Below, in pieces: positions 56,240 through 64,000 of a DNA stretch of 64,000 nt (positions within the stretch are counted from its first letter, which is position 1; every line of letters begins with the position of its first letter). Both the position numbers and the translations under genes were made by a program. The notes beneath the pieces were generated by a model. The model saw only the letters and a program-made list of their open reading frames with translations, had not been told where the DNA came from and ran no database searches. The stretch comes from FACHB-T130 sp042747725 (lineage in GTDB: Bacteria > Cyanobacteriota > Cyanobacteriia > Cyanobacteriales > FACHB-T130), in the NCBI RefSeq assembly GCF_042747725.1, contig NZ_JBHZGO010000105.1:255988-319987 (forward strand). The letters are read 5' to 3'.

Positions 56240-56275
56240 TGGTTATTGTTCATTGCAATGAACCATGAGCCTTTG

Positions 56276-56848
56276 CTACTTACTGTCACTCCGATACTCC
56301 CACGGCGGCAGAAATTTGGAGTCACGCCAAATGCCGCGCCGACTCTTCTTCGCCTCAGCTTCTGCTTGCTCAACGATAGCAGCGCTAGGGCAATCTTTTA
56401 GATATTGACGATACACCAGCACCAGTCCTTCTTTTGCCAACACTTCCTGAATAAAAGTGCCATCGGGCAGACGCACCTCGCTAACTTTGCGCCCATACCT
56501 GTCAGTATCGGTTACAGTTAAACGAACGCGATCGCCTCCTTGCTGTACCAATTCTTGCAATCGCTGCTGGGTTTTAATTCCCCACTTGAATTGGTTTTGA
56601 TCTGCTGCTTTTTTGCTTGCCTTTTCCTTACTAGAATGGGGAACTTCCGGAGCATCCACACAAGCAAAGCGCACGTTGATGTTTTTCCCACTGCGATCCG
56701 TCACGGCGAGAGTATCCCCATCGCTGACTCGCTTAACTGGGTAAGTAGGAGGACCAAAAATAGCTTCACATCCCACCAAGCCAAGGATGAGAACAACTGC
56801 ACCAGTCCAGACGAGAGAGTTTTGGATGAGTTTGCGAGTGCCGGTCAT
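56276..56848 (-). CDS. Thermonuclease-family (SNase) lipoprotein
   Basis: A 190-residue protein with a lipobox (LVGC, C27), so probably membrane-anchored outside the cytoplasm. SNase core: SDGDTLAVTDRSGKNINVRF, then VDAPEV and TDTDRYGRKVSEV, carrying the Arg and Glu/Asp residues expected of the active site. Likely a nuclease of the staphylococcal type. Confidence 0.9.
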   Translation of the reverse strand: MTGTRKLIQNSLVWTGAVVLILGLVGCEAIFGPPTYPVKRVSDGDTLAVTDRSGKNINVRFACVDAPEVPHSSKEKASKKAADQNQFKWGIKTQQRLQELVQQGGDRVRLTVTDTDRYGRKVSEVRLPDGTFIQEVLAKEGLVLVYRQYLKDCPSAAIVEQAEAEAKKSRRGIWRDSKFLPPWEYRSDSK

Positions 56849-57045
56849 TATAAATATTTACTACAAAAGAAAAGTCCATCTGGACAGACGTTTCCATTGT
56901 CCAATAGTTTCGGACGCCTGTTGCTGGCTTTTGGCAGTGGTGAAGGGAGATGCGATCGCATCTTCTTTGCGCTGAGCTTAACTATCAGATGGGCAAACCT
57001 ACGGGAGATACAGACATTGCTGTGGTGGAAACACAGGCATTGTTG

Positions 57046-57483
57046 CTATACCTTCTGAGCTGTTTTTCGCGGTCGTCCCCCTCGCTTACCGTTTTTGCGA
57101 GCCGCTGTTGCTTTTGCTGTTGAGGTAGTAGAGCCTCCTCGGCTGCCTAATTCAGCCATCCAAGCCTTAGTTCCAAATATCCCTACCATCAAGGCGGGGA
57201 TGCTCATATCTATATCCAACTTTTCCCAGTGCAGTCCGGCTCCGGAAGGGGTGACTTCCACTTGCGTGAGATCATCTAAGGATGCCCCCGCCAATCCTTG
57301 AACCAACTCAGGGGGAACCAGAAAACTAGCTCCATTTCGCAGTTCGATGACGATGCGACCAGCATTCGGATCGTAGTAGGCGGAGTGAGCGCGTGGCTCT
57401 GAGGCATCTGCGATCGCTGCTGCCGCTCTTGCCTGGGCAATTTCACTCTTTAAGCTTTCCTCACTCAGATGTAGGTTCTCCAT
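57046..57483 (-). CDS. DUF2442 domain protein with basic tail
   Basis: A 145-residue protein. DUF2442 core around residues 35-95 (AYYDPNAGRIVIELRNGASF, LVPPELVQGL, VTPSGAGLHWEKLD). The C-terminal 20 residues are AT-hook-like (KRGGRPRK), which suggests DNA or RNA contact. The start overlaps the DUF4160 gene by 23 bp. These two families often occur as adjacent pairs; a toxin-antitoxin-like role has been proposed for such pairs but is not shown here. Confidence 0.85.
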   Translation of the reverse strand: MENLHLSEESLKSEIAQARAAAAIADASEPRAHSAYYDPNAGRIVIELRNGASFLVPPELVQGLAGASLDDLTQVEVTPSGAGLHWEKLDIDMSIPALMVGIFGTKAWMAELGSRGGSTTSTAKATAARKNGKRGGRPRKTAQKV

Positions 57484-57718
57484 GAATCTCTCTCCATTTC
57501 TCTAATAGTTCCACCTGATGAGCGATAACAAGTTTCAGCGCCTTAACTGCATCTTTATCGCTCATGTTCCAGATGCCGACCAATGTAGGACGCTCAGTTT
57601 CACTGCCAAGGTTGATCTTGGCTTCTCCACCAGCTTTAATAACGTGGACATGGGACGGAAGGTGATCGTTGGTGTAAATACGAACGCTAAAGCCATCTTT
57701 TGTAAGTACGCTTGCCAT
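57461..57718 (-). CDS. DUF4160 domain protein
   Basis: An 85-residue protein with the DUF4160 pattern: VRIYTNDHLPSHVHVIKAGG, EAKINLGSE, then LVIAHQVELLEKWREIHG. It overlaps the following DUF2442 gene by 23 bp in the same direction, so the pair is co-translated. Upstream on this strand lie the polA fragment and the broken Rpn gene. Confidence 0.88.
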   Translation of the reverse strand: MASVLTKDGFSVRIYTNDHLPSHVHVIKAGGEAKINLGSETERPTLVGIWNMSDKDAVKALKLVIAHQVELLEKWREIHGEPTSE

Positions 57719-57854
57719 AAAGTTTTGTATAGAAATTGAAATAAGAGTATTTATATATTTTTATACTAACCTAAGCGCTTGGGTTTTGTCAACATACTAA
57801 AAAATCTTGGCTAGACTGCCAAGGGTGGAGATAGGATTGCTACGGAGTATGTTT

Positions 57855-58005
57855 TTACTTGCTCTTCATCCAATTTTGTCCAGCACGGACATCAACCACT
57901 AGAGAAAAGCTCAAAGAAACAGGATTTTTCATCGTGGAACGAATCTTAGGGTGTAATTCTTCTCAGTCAAGGGAGGTATTTTAAACACTAACTCATCCAC
58001 ACCTA
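57855..58005 (-). pseudogene. Degenerate duplicate of the polA 3' end
   Basis: On the minus strand, the segment ending at TAA 57857-57855 reads KIRSTMKNPVSLS and VDVRAGQNWMKSK, matching the end of the intact polA in this window (QIRSTMENAVSLS, VDVRAGHNWMETK). The upstream part matches VHDELVLEVPP as V-DELVFKIPP in another frame, so a one-base indel has occurred. The Trp of SEWEEL is now TGA. The copy has the same orientation as polA and lies just beyond the DUF4351 gene. Confidence 0.9.
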
Positions 58006-58017
58006 TTGGCAGTCACT

Positions 58018-59039
58018 CTACTCAGTTGCAACCTGGCGCAACCAATCCTCCAAATCTTCTGAAGAGGAGAAATCCAACAACCCCTCTGCTAAATCTTCTA
58101 ACTGAGCCTGGGATAGCTGCTGAATGCGCTGTTGTAACTCAGAGGGAATTGCGCCAATTCGCCGAGGCAGTAGGCGCAGAACCAGCGATAGTGCCTCTTC
58201 CTGTTTTCCTTGTTGCTTTCCCTGTTCAATACCTTCTTCCATCCAGCTAGTGACGATTCGCATAATGACCTCCCGCTCATTTGGCTCCATCCTAGCAATG
58301 TCAGCTCTTAAAAGCCTTTCTTCTTGTGAACTTAAGCGCAGGTACAGCACTTTTGAAGCTAGTGAGGTACGAGGATCGCCTAAAACCTTTGATTTTGGAA
58401 GCTTGACTGTACCTCATCCAGAAAGAAAACGCTGTAAGTGTCAATAAATCCGGAAATTAATTGCATCTTGGCAGGATCTAGCCTCAAAGTAGCCAAAAGA
58501 CGCAAACATTCAAATTTTACGCGGCGGCGGTCTTTAGCAGCGATGTTCATTTTCGCCATTAGCGCACTAGCAACTGGATTGGGTTGCTGCACAAAATCCC
58601 GCCAATTCAGCTGATTTAGCTCAATGACATCATAGTTGAACTGCAAAACAACTTTATTAGGAAAGACCACCTGATAAACGTTAGGTTCTGGAGTTTTGGG
58701 ACTGTTATAAGAAAATACCATCACAGGATATACAGGTAGGTCAAATTTTTCAGACAAGCGGGAGAAATAGCGGAACATTCGCTTGCCAAAGTCAGCTTGA
58801 TGTTGTGCTTGGTTCTCTACATGAATTAGGAAGAAAGATTCCTGACCTTGAAATTCAGTCTTGACGATTAAATCAGCTTCATAATGTTCGCCAGCAGTAA
58901 CATCTGTAAAAACTTCTTTGTCTAAAAACTCTATGGAGTCGCGTTCCAGATAAGTTGCTACTTCTGGCAAAAATAACTCTATGAACTCCCCGAAAAAGGT
59001 AGTGAGGAGTTCCTTAAATAAGCGGTCATGGTCAATCAT
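58018..59039 (-). pseudogene. Rpn-family nuclease with DUF4351 C-terminus, split by an insertion
   Basis: Rpn (recombination-promoting nuclease, transposase_31-like) PD-(D/E)XK protein. The N-terminal part (59039 to 58434) encodes residues to FIDTY and includes D56 (YEADLIVK) and E75/Q77 (LIHVENQAQ). The DUF4351 part (58341 to 58018) resumes at LRLSSQEERLL and ends DLEDWLRQVATE. The two join in frame if the 92-bp insertion (58342-58433) is removed, giving about 309 residues, a usual family length. As it stands two separate ORFs remain. It starts 25 bp after the polA stop. Confidence 0.88.
58342..58433. mobile_element. 92-bp palindromic insertion inside the Rpn/DUF4351 gene
   Basis: The ends read GTACAGC...(inside TGAGGTAC) and, inverted, GTACCTCA...GCTGTAA. 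Aligning the two ends inverted gives matching TACAGC at the outer edge and TGAGGTAC about 20 nt inward, so a 28-bp imperfect terminal inverted repeat. The triplet GTA at its left edge recurs just after the right edge (58434-58436), a possible 3-bp target duplication. It has no coding capacity. It differs from the other MITE-like family here. Confidence 0.7.
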
Positions 59040-59064
59040 CCGCGTTTTTTGAAGTTACGATTCT

Positions 59065-62028
59065 TTACTTCGTTTCCATCCAATTATGCCCTGCACGCAC
59101 ATCAACCTTAAGAGGAACGCTCAAGGAAACGGCGTTTTCCATCGTCGAGCGAATTTGAGGCTGTAATTCTTCCCATTCAGAGGGAGGAACTTCAAGCACT
59201 AATTCATCGTGAACTTGCAATAGCAAACGCGCCTGATAATTCTGCAAAACTGCGTGCAGTTTATCCATTGCAATCTTGATGATATCGGCGCTAGAACCTT
59301 GGATTGGAGCATTAGCAGCGGCGCGTAGCGAACCGGCGTCAGCTTGTCCCAAATTACGCAGTTTGTCAAGGTTAATTTCATCGGGATTGCTACCTTGCAG
59401 CTTGCGGAGACTGCCACCCTCAAAGTTAAAGTAACGACGGCGTCCTAGAATAGTTTCGACATAACCGTGAGCGATCGCTTCCCGTTTCACCCGCTCCAAA
59501 TATTCAAAAACCTGGCGATAGCGCTCGTTAAATCGATCGATAAACAATCTGCCTTCTGTCGCCTTCACCCCAGCTTCCCGTGCAAATCGCTGCGCCCCCA
59601 TCCCATAAATTACGCCAAAATTGATAATCTTCCCCAATCGGCGCTCCTCAGATGTCACCGTATCCTTCTCCAACAACAGCCGAGCGGTGACACTGTGAAT
59701 ATCTTCATTTTGCTGGTATGCCTCAATTAGCACTGGCTCTTGGCTCAGATGAGCCAAAATCCGCAACTCAATTTGCGAATAGTCAGCAGCAACCAGTAAC
59801 CAACTAGTTTCTGGCAAAAATGCTCTGCGAATCCGCCGACTAAACGCTGTGCGGATGGGAATATTTTGTAAGTTGGGATTAGAAGAAGACAATCGCCCTG
59901 TTGTCGTACCTGTCTGATTAAAATTCGTATGCACCCGCTGGGTATCAGGACGTATCAGCAAGGGTAAAGCGTCCACATAAGTAGACTTCAACTTGGAGAG
60001 GGTGCGGTACTCTAAAACGGCATCGACAAGTGGATGATCGCCTTGCAGTTTTTCCAGCGTTGCGGCATCTGTAGAATAACCCGACTGAATTTTACGAGAC
60101 TTTTTGGTGTCTAACTTGAGTTTGTCAAATAAGATTTGGCTCAGTTGTTTCGGTGAACCCAAGCTAAATTTTTCCCCGGCTTCCTGATAAGCTTTCTGCT
60201 CAATCGCCGCTAAATCCTTTTCCAGTTCTTGCGATAGTGTTTGGAGATAGGCTGGCTCAATGCGGATGCCCACATATTCCATCTGGGCTAAAACTGGCTC
60301 TAAAGGTTGTTCTACTTCCCATAACAGCCGGTGAAGAGCGGGGACTTCCTCTAATTTTTCTCGTAGCTTTGGCACCAACTGGAATGTGGCATAGACCTGC
60401 ATCCCGCAGTAGTAGGCTACAGTCTGAATATCCAGATCGGCAATTGTTTTACCTTTCGGCACCACATCCGTATAATTGCTGATACTTAGCTCCAGATGCC
60501 GCAGGACTAAGTCGCTGAGGTTGTGGCTGTTTTCTGGATTCAGGACGTAACTGGCAAGCATCGTGTCAAACACCACCCCAGCCAAGTTAATTCCCTGACA
60601 GCGCAACACCAGCCGATCAAATTTGGCGTTCTGCAACGTCTTGGGATAGTCAGCACTTTCCAGAATCGGACGCAACGCTTCTAAGACAGCCGTTTTATCC
60701 AGATTTTCACCAGTTTTGTGACCCGTGGGAATATAGGCAACTTCAGAGGGATCGATTCCCCAGCAGCAGCCAATCCCCACAAGTTGGGCGTCTCGTGGCT
60801 CTAGGGCATCCGTTTCCGTATCCCAAGCTACGGGTTTGTCAGAGTCGGTGCAATTTTGCAGCTGCTTTATCAGTTCTGTCAGTTTTTCTGGAGTATTAAT
60901 AATTTGGGCGCTAATCTTACTAGCAGCATTTGTGTCTGCCTTGCTAGCAGCTTCGGTGTCAGCGGCACTGAAAAACCAGAGGTCGCCATCATCAAAACTG
61001 ATTTCTTCAAGTTCTTCTTTAGATTCAACGGGTTTAGCTTCCTCTGCCACACCGCCAAATGCCTGCTGCAACTGCTTGATTCGGCTCAAATAAGTCTTAA
61101 ACTCTAACTTTTCTAGCAGCGGTTCTAGGTCGGCGTTATCAAATCCCTTCAGCGGGCAGTCTTCTAAACTAACGTCTAGGGGGACATCAAGAACTATCCT
61201 TGCCAAGTGCTGGGAACGGTATGCCTCTTGTTTCCCGGCTTCCAGCTTCTGCTTGACCGCTCCTTTCATCTCATCCAATGAGGCATAAATCCCATCCAGG
61301 GAGCCGTACTCTGTAAGCAACTTCACAGCGGTTTTGTCGCCAATTCCTTTGACACCGGGGATATTGTCGGAGGCGTCGCCACACAGAGCTTTGTAATCGA
61401 CAACCTGCTCTGGTGTAATGCCCTTTAGTTTCTCTTTAACTTCCTCTGGCCCAAATTCTACTGGCCCTGTACTGCTGCCACGTTGCCAGAAGGTTTGACC
61501 GAGATAAAGAACGCTAATTCCCTTTGCCGTGTCAACCAGTTGAAACAAATCTCTGTCGCCCGTAACAATCTTCACCCGATACCCGGCGGCACTCGCCTTT
61601 TGTGAGAGCGTTCCCAAGACATCATCTGCCTCATAGCCCGGTGCCGTCACAATTGGCAGATTCAAGGCATCCAAAAGGTCGTGGAGATTTTTCAGGTCGA
61701 TGATAAAGTCTTCTGGCGTCTCAGCGCGGTCAGCTTTATAGGTGTCGTCGGCTTCGTGGCGGAAAGTGGGTAAGCCGAGGTCGAATGCGATCGCCATCGC
61801 CTGAGGTTGCTGGGATGCGATCGCTTCCAGTAACGACTTGAGGAAGCCAAAACAAACACTGGTGGGAATCCCAGTCTTTGTTTTTAAGCCTCCATCCCGC
61901 CCTTTAGCAAAGGCAAAGTAGGCGCGGAAGGCTAACGAGTGACCATCTACTAGGATGAGTAGAGGTCGGTTTTGGGATGAGCTAGCGGCGGAGTTAGATG
62001 GGTTGGAGGCAGAGGTAGATTGAGACAT
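59065..62028 (-). CDS. polA: DNA polymerase I
   Basis: Repair and Okazaki-fragment polymerase, 987 residues with all three domains. The 5'-3' exonuclease covers about 22-310 (ILVDGHSLAFRAYFAF, KIVTGDRDLFQLVD, CGDASDNIPGVKGIG). The 3'-5' exonuclease starts near 400 with the DTET motif (403-406) intact. The polymerase domain has DYSQIELRILAHLS and the C-terminal VHDE (939-942). A degenerate copy of its 3' end lies 1 kb downstream, beyond the Rpn gene. Confidence 0.98.
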   Translation of the reverse strand: MSQSTSASNPSNSAASSSQNRPLLILVDGHSLAFRAYFAFAKGRDGGLKTKTGIPTSVCFGFLKSLLEAIASQQPQAMAIAFDLGLPTFRHEADDTYKADRAETPEDFIIDLKNLHDLLDALNLPIVTAPGYEADDVLGTLSQKASAAGYRVKIVTGDRDLFQLVDTAKGISVLYLGQTFWQRGSSTGPVEFGPEEVKEKLKGITPEQVVDYKALCGDASDNIPGVKGIGDKTAVKLLTEYGSLDGIYASLDEMKGAVKQKLEAGKQEAYRSQHLARIVLDVPLDVSLEDCPLKGFDNADLEPLLEKLEFKTYLSRIKQLQQAFGGVAEEAKPVESKEELEEISFDDGDLWFFSAADTEAASKADTNAASKISAQIINTPEKLTELIKQLQNCTDSDKPVAWDTETDALEPRDAQLVGIGCCWGIDPSEVAYIPTGHKTGENLDKTAVLEALRPILESADYPKTLQNAKFDRLVLRCQGINLAGVVFDTMLASYVLNPENSHNLSDLVLRHLELSISNYTDVVPKGKTIADLDIQTVAYYCGMQVYATFQLVPKLREKLEEVPALHRLLWEVEQPLEPVLAQMEYVGIRIEPAYLQTLSQELEKDLAAIEQKAYQEAGEKFSLGSPKQLSQILFDKLKLDTKKSRKIQSGYSTDAATLEKLQGDHPLVDAVLEYRTLSKLKSTYVDALPLLIRPDTQRVHTNFNQTGTTTGRLSSSNPNLQNIPIRTAFSRRIRRAFLPETSWLLVAADYSQIELRILAHLSQEPVLIEAYQQNEDIHSVTARLLLEKDTVTSEERRLGKIINFGVIYGMGAQRFAREAGVKATEGRLFIDRFNERYRQVFEYLERVKREAIAHGYVETILGRRRYFNFEGGSLRKLQGSNPDEINLDKLRNLGQADAGSLRAAANAPIQGSSADIIKIAMDKLHAVLQNYQARLLLQVHDELVLEVPPSEWEELQPQIRSTMENAVSLSVPLKVDVRAGHNWMETK

Positions 62029-62226
62029 AGCCTTATTTTAGCTAGCGCCAGAGAGCAGATATTCTTTCAATGGCTCAGATTGCTCGCTTCACGCGAACAA
62101 GCCGTTAGATATCTCATCTCACGGCTCAGCCTGACTGATTTTAGCTACCCCTGGGGGAAATTCCTAGCTATGCGCTTAGCACTGGCTACGCTTACAGCGA
62201 AGTAGCTGCTAGATAAACTTCCTAAT

Positions 62227-62249
62227 AAAAAAGCCCGCAGGCGCAGGCT
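62227..62249 (-). terminator. Terminator of the PEP-CTERM gene
   Basis: Minus strand: AGCCTGCGCCTGCGGGCT forms a GC-rich hairpin followed by six T, about 60 bp after the stop codon. Confidence 0.75.
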
Positions 62250-62308
62250 AGAAACAGGGGTTATTGACTACTTGAACTTGCAAAGATTATCAGCGATAAG
62301 CCAGGTGA

Positions 62309-63151
62309 TTAGCCGTTGATTTGGCTGCGGCGGCGACGCAGTCCAAACATACCTAACGTACCCACAGCTACCAGTGCCAACGTTGCAGATGGTTCAGGTA
62401 CGCTTTGCAGACCTTGCTTACCGATATCGACGATGAAAACTGTGTCGTTGAAATCCCGGTCAGATGCTGGAGTCACGCCAGTCTCACTTCCGTCTCCGTA
62501 CAAATCTTCAAAACCGACCACCAAGTAACGGGAGTTAAAGAGATACCCTTTGGCGTGCTGTAGTCCATCGGGGTTAGGAGCATTAAAAGCAGAATTGTAA
62601 ATGCCGTAGGAGTTGCTGGTGCCGTATAAGCTATTAGCGTTCAACTGGAAGTTTAGGGTTGTACCTTTGCTGAAGTTGCCTAAGTTGACCCAATCTCCTT
62701 GCTTGAGATCGGTAAAGCTACTTTGATTTTCCCTAATGCTTTCTGTGCTGTTGAGTTCCCAGAAAGCCATTCCATCTTTGGTAATGTTCCCGTTACTGTC
62801 AAGTGCTTGATAACCCAGCTGATTGTTATAATCCGCCCCTTCATTGACGAAGTAAGCGCGAACATCAGTGTTGTTTTGCAACGTTAGTTTGCTCAAATCA
62901 AATGATTGACCGCCTAAAAGGCTCAAGTTAGGAAATGCGTATTTTTCCTGAGACTTGTTGAGCTGCGAGTTTAAGCTATTTATAAGCGTGCTGATGTTTG
63001 AAAAATCATCAGATTGGCTCAATGTATTCTTTGTGGGTGCAGTATTTACAGGACCCCAGTTAATCTCAGCCGATGCCGGTGCAGTTGCAGAGATGACGCC
63101 GGTCAGGGCAGCAGCAGCGGCGAGCAGACTAGTAATTACTTTGATTTTCAT
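62309..63151 (-). CDS. PEP-CTERM-anchored DUF4114 protein
   Basis: Start at ATG 63151 (MKIKVITSLLAAAAALTGV), a clear signal peptide (1-27, ending APASA). The DUF4114 motif is in the middle to C-terminal half (VVGFEDLYGDG, then SDRDFNDTVFIVDIG), a calcium-binding-like beta domain. The C-terminus has the PEP-CTERM sorting signal: VPEPSATLALVAVG, a hydrophobic stretch, and RRRR. It should be exported and processed by an exosortase-type enzyme. Confidence 0.93.
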   Translation of the reverse strand: MKIKVITSLLAAAAALTGVISATAPASAEINWGPVNTAPTKNTLSQSDDFSNISTLINSLNSQLNKSQEKYAFPNLSLLGGQSFDLSKLTLQNNTDVRAYFVNEGADYNNQLGYQALDSNGNITKDGMAFWELNSTESIRENQSSFTDLKQGDWVNLGNFSKGTTLNFQLNANSLYGTSNSYGIYNSAFNAPNPDGLQHAKGYLFNSRYLVVGFEDLYGDGSETGVTPASDRDFNDTVFIVDIGKQGLQSVPEPSATLALVAVGTLGMFGLRRRRSQING

Positions 63152-63873
63152 TTGAGTACCTCTACCAAGGCGATGAACGACTTCACCCCATCTAACCGGC
63201 AAATACATCCAAAATAATTTAGTTTATTTTTACTTTAGAAGCCCGGTGCAGACGTGTGTTTTCTTTTCCTTGTCTATTCATAACTGAAATCTTAATTCTT
63301 TGTCTACGACTTTTTTAATTCTTTTTGACCTCTTCACACTATTCGATATTTACGCAAGATGATTGAATATACTTACAAGCTTCCTAATTATTCCTGAATT
63401 TGTTAGCAGTATTCTCCTCGGTTTTTGCAGATTTTTTTGAAGCATATCGGTAAATATTCTGAAAGCTTTTAAGGGATTTTGCGGATAGCGTTTTTGGCTT
63501 GGCAGTGCTAACCGCAAGAGTTCAGTATTATCAAGAATGGGGGAATTTCTAGAGTCAGGTGAAAACACCAGTAGGAACTGGGAATACGCACGACGCGACG
63601 CTGACAGCCTACGCAGATTACGTAAGGTGATTTTGGGATAAGGAACAGACAAAACAGATAAGCTGAAAGTGCTGAATTCTCTATCCATCTGCTTGTCTCA
63701 GGCTCAGTTAAGAAGAAAAGTTCTGTGGCGTCGATGGCTGGTGCCAAAATGAACCCCGTTGGCAGCAACAATTGCTTTGTGGATGGACTGCAACAACGTC
63801 AACGAGAACGTTTAGCCTGCTGTTGCGGAAGCGATCGCTAATTGAGACAGCGATTGACATCACTACAAGTGAC
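63152..63873. other. Intergenic region, no supported gene
   Basis: About 700 bp upstream of the PEP-CTERM gene and left of the IS end. Several open frames exist on the minus strand, but none shows a family resemblance or a good ribosome binding site. One HIP1-like site lies near 63831. Confidence 0.5.
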
Positions 63874-64000
63874 GGCGTTGCATAATAAAGTATGAATTCA
63901 AGGTGCTTAGCCATGCAATGTCCTCGTTGTGGTTCTACTCATACCCGTAAGAATGGTGTGAAGCAAGGTAAGCAAAATCACATCTGTGCGGAATGTGGTC
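63874..64000 (+). mobile_element. Left end of an IS1-like insertion sequence (runs off window)
   Basis: The stretch from GGCGTTGCATAATAAAG (63874) is a probable left end, followed closely by a transposase-type reading frame at 63913. The right end is outside the window, so the boundary and target duplication cannot be checked. Confidence 0.55.
63913..64000 (+). CDS. IS1-family transposase, N-terminal zinc ribbon (partial)
   Basis: Twenty-nine codons are visible from ATG 63913: MQCPRCGSTHTRKNGVKQG, then KQNHICAECG. The paired CPRC and CAEC motifs form the zinc ribbon of IS1 InsA-type transposases. The rest lies outside the window. Confidence 0.8.
   Translation, partial: MQCPRCGSTHTRKNGVKQGKQNHICAECG

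Noticed and set aside
63350..63771. Overlapping minus-strand frames upstream of the PEP-CTERM gene
   Set aside because: No family resemblance, unusual composition and no ribosome binding site; treated as non-coding.

Overview
The window looks like chromosomal DNA of a cyanobacterium, probably filamentous. GCGATCGC-type palindromes (HIP1) are scattered throughout. The gene families are typically cyanobacterial: DUF1815, DUF2839, a TPM/Psb32-like protein, an SLH-OprB iron-uptake porin, acpP-fabF-tkt, PEP-CTERM and type I-D CRISPR. Short heptameric repeats fill several intergenic regions. The genus cannot be fixed from the sequence alone.

Region 1 (1-9785) is a type I-D CRISPR-Cas interference locus on the minus strand: cas3' (helicase without HD domain), cas10d (with the HD nuclease motif) and csc2/cas7d, which runs off the left edge. 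A divergent WYL-domain regulator lies beyond cas3'. The operon is unusual. Four small genes (winged-helix-like, DUF433 and two unrecognised) sit between cas3' and cas10d, and a PD-(D/E)XK nuclease-like gene sits between cas10d and csc2. Two decayed CRISPR-type repeats abut the cas3' stop codon. A 9-bp inverted repeat marks both divergent start regions and is a candidate WYL operator.

Region 2 (9.8-35.8 kb) is mostly housekeeping: a two-component system, an HdrB-like protein, acpP-fabF, transketolase, a fused MFS/spermidine synthase-like protein, an HtrA protease, a run of small membrane proteins ending in a rhomboid protease, a TPM protein, cobH, dapB, a Ca2+/cation exchanger-like protein and a K+ channel. 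Four copies of a roughly 94-bp terminal-inverted-repeat element (MITE-like) and a decayed ABM monooxygenase gene lie here.

Region 3 (35.9-39.5 kb) is an AT-rich AAA+ ATPase plus subtilisin (S8) pair of the IetAS type, a predicted anti-phage system. The protease reading frame is cut by one in-frame TAA, with about 112 further codons continuing in the same frame.

Region 4 (39.8-56.9 kb) holds tyrA, a pentapeptide-repeat protein, a DinG-like helicase with degenerate motifs, small conserved cyanobacterial proteins, an alpha/beta hydrolase, an HD-domain protein, an ABC permease, a porin, tsaB, a translationally coupled pair of conserved proteins, a phosphohexomutase, a LapA-like protein and a thermonuclease-like lipoprotein.

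Region 5 (57.0-64.0 kb) is a small island downstream of polA. It contains an Rpn/DUF4351 nuclease gene broken by a 92-bp palindromic insertion, a degenerate second copy of the polA 3' end, and an overlapping DUF4160-DUF2442 pair. Beyond polA lie a PEP-CTERM/DUF4114 secreted protein and the left end of an IS1-like element that runs off the window.
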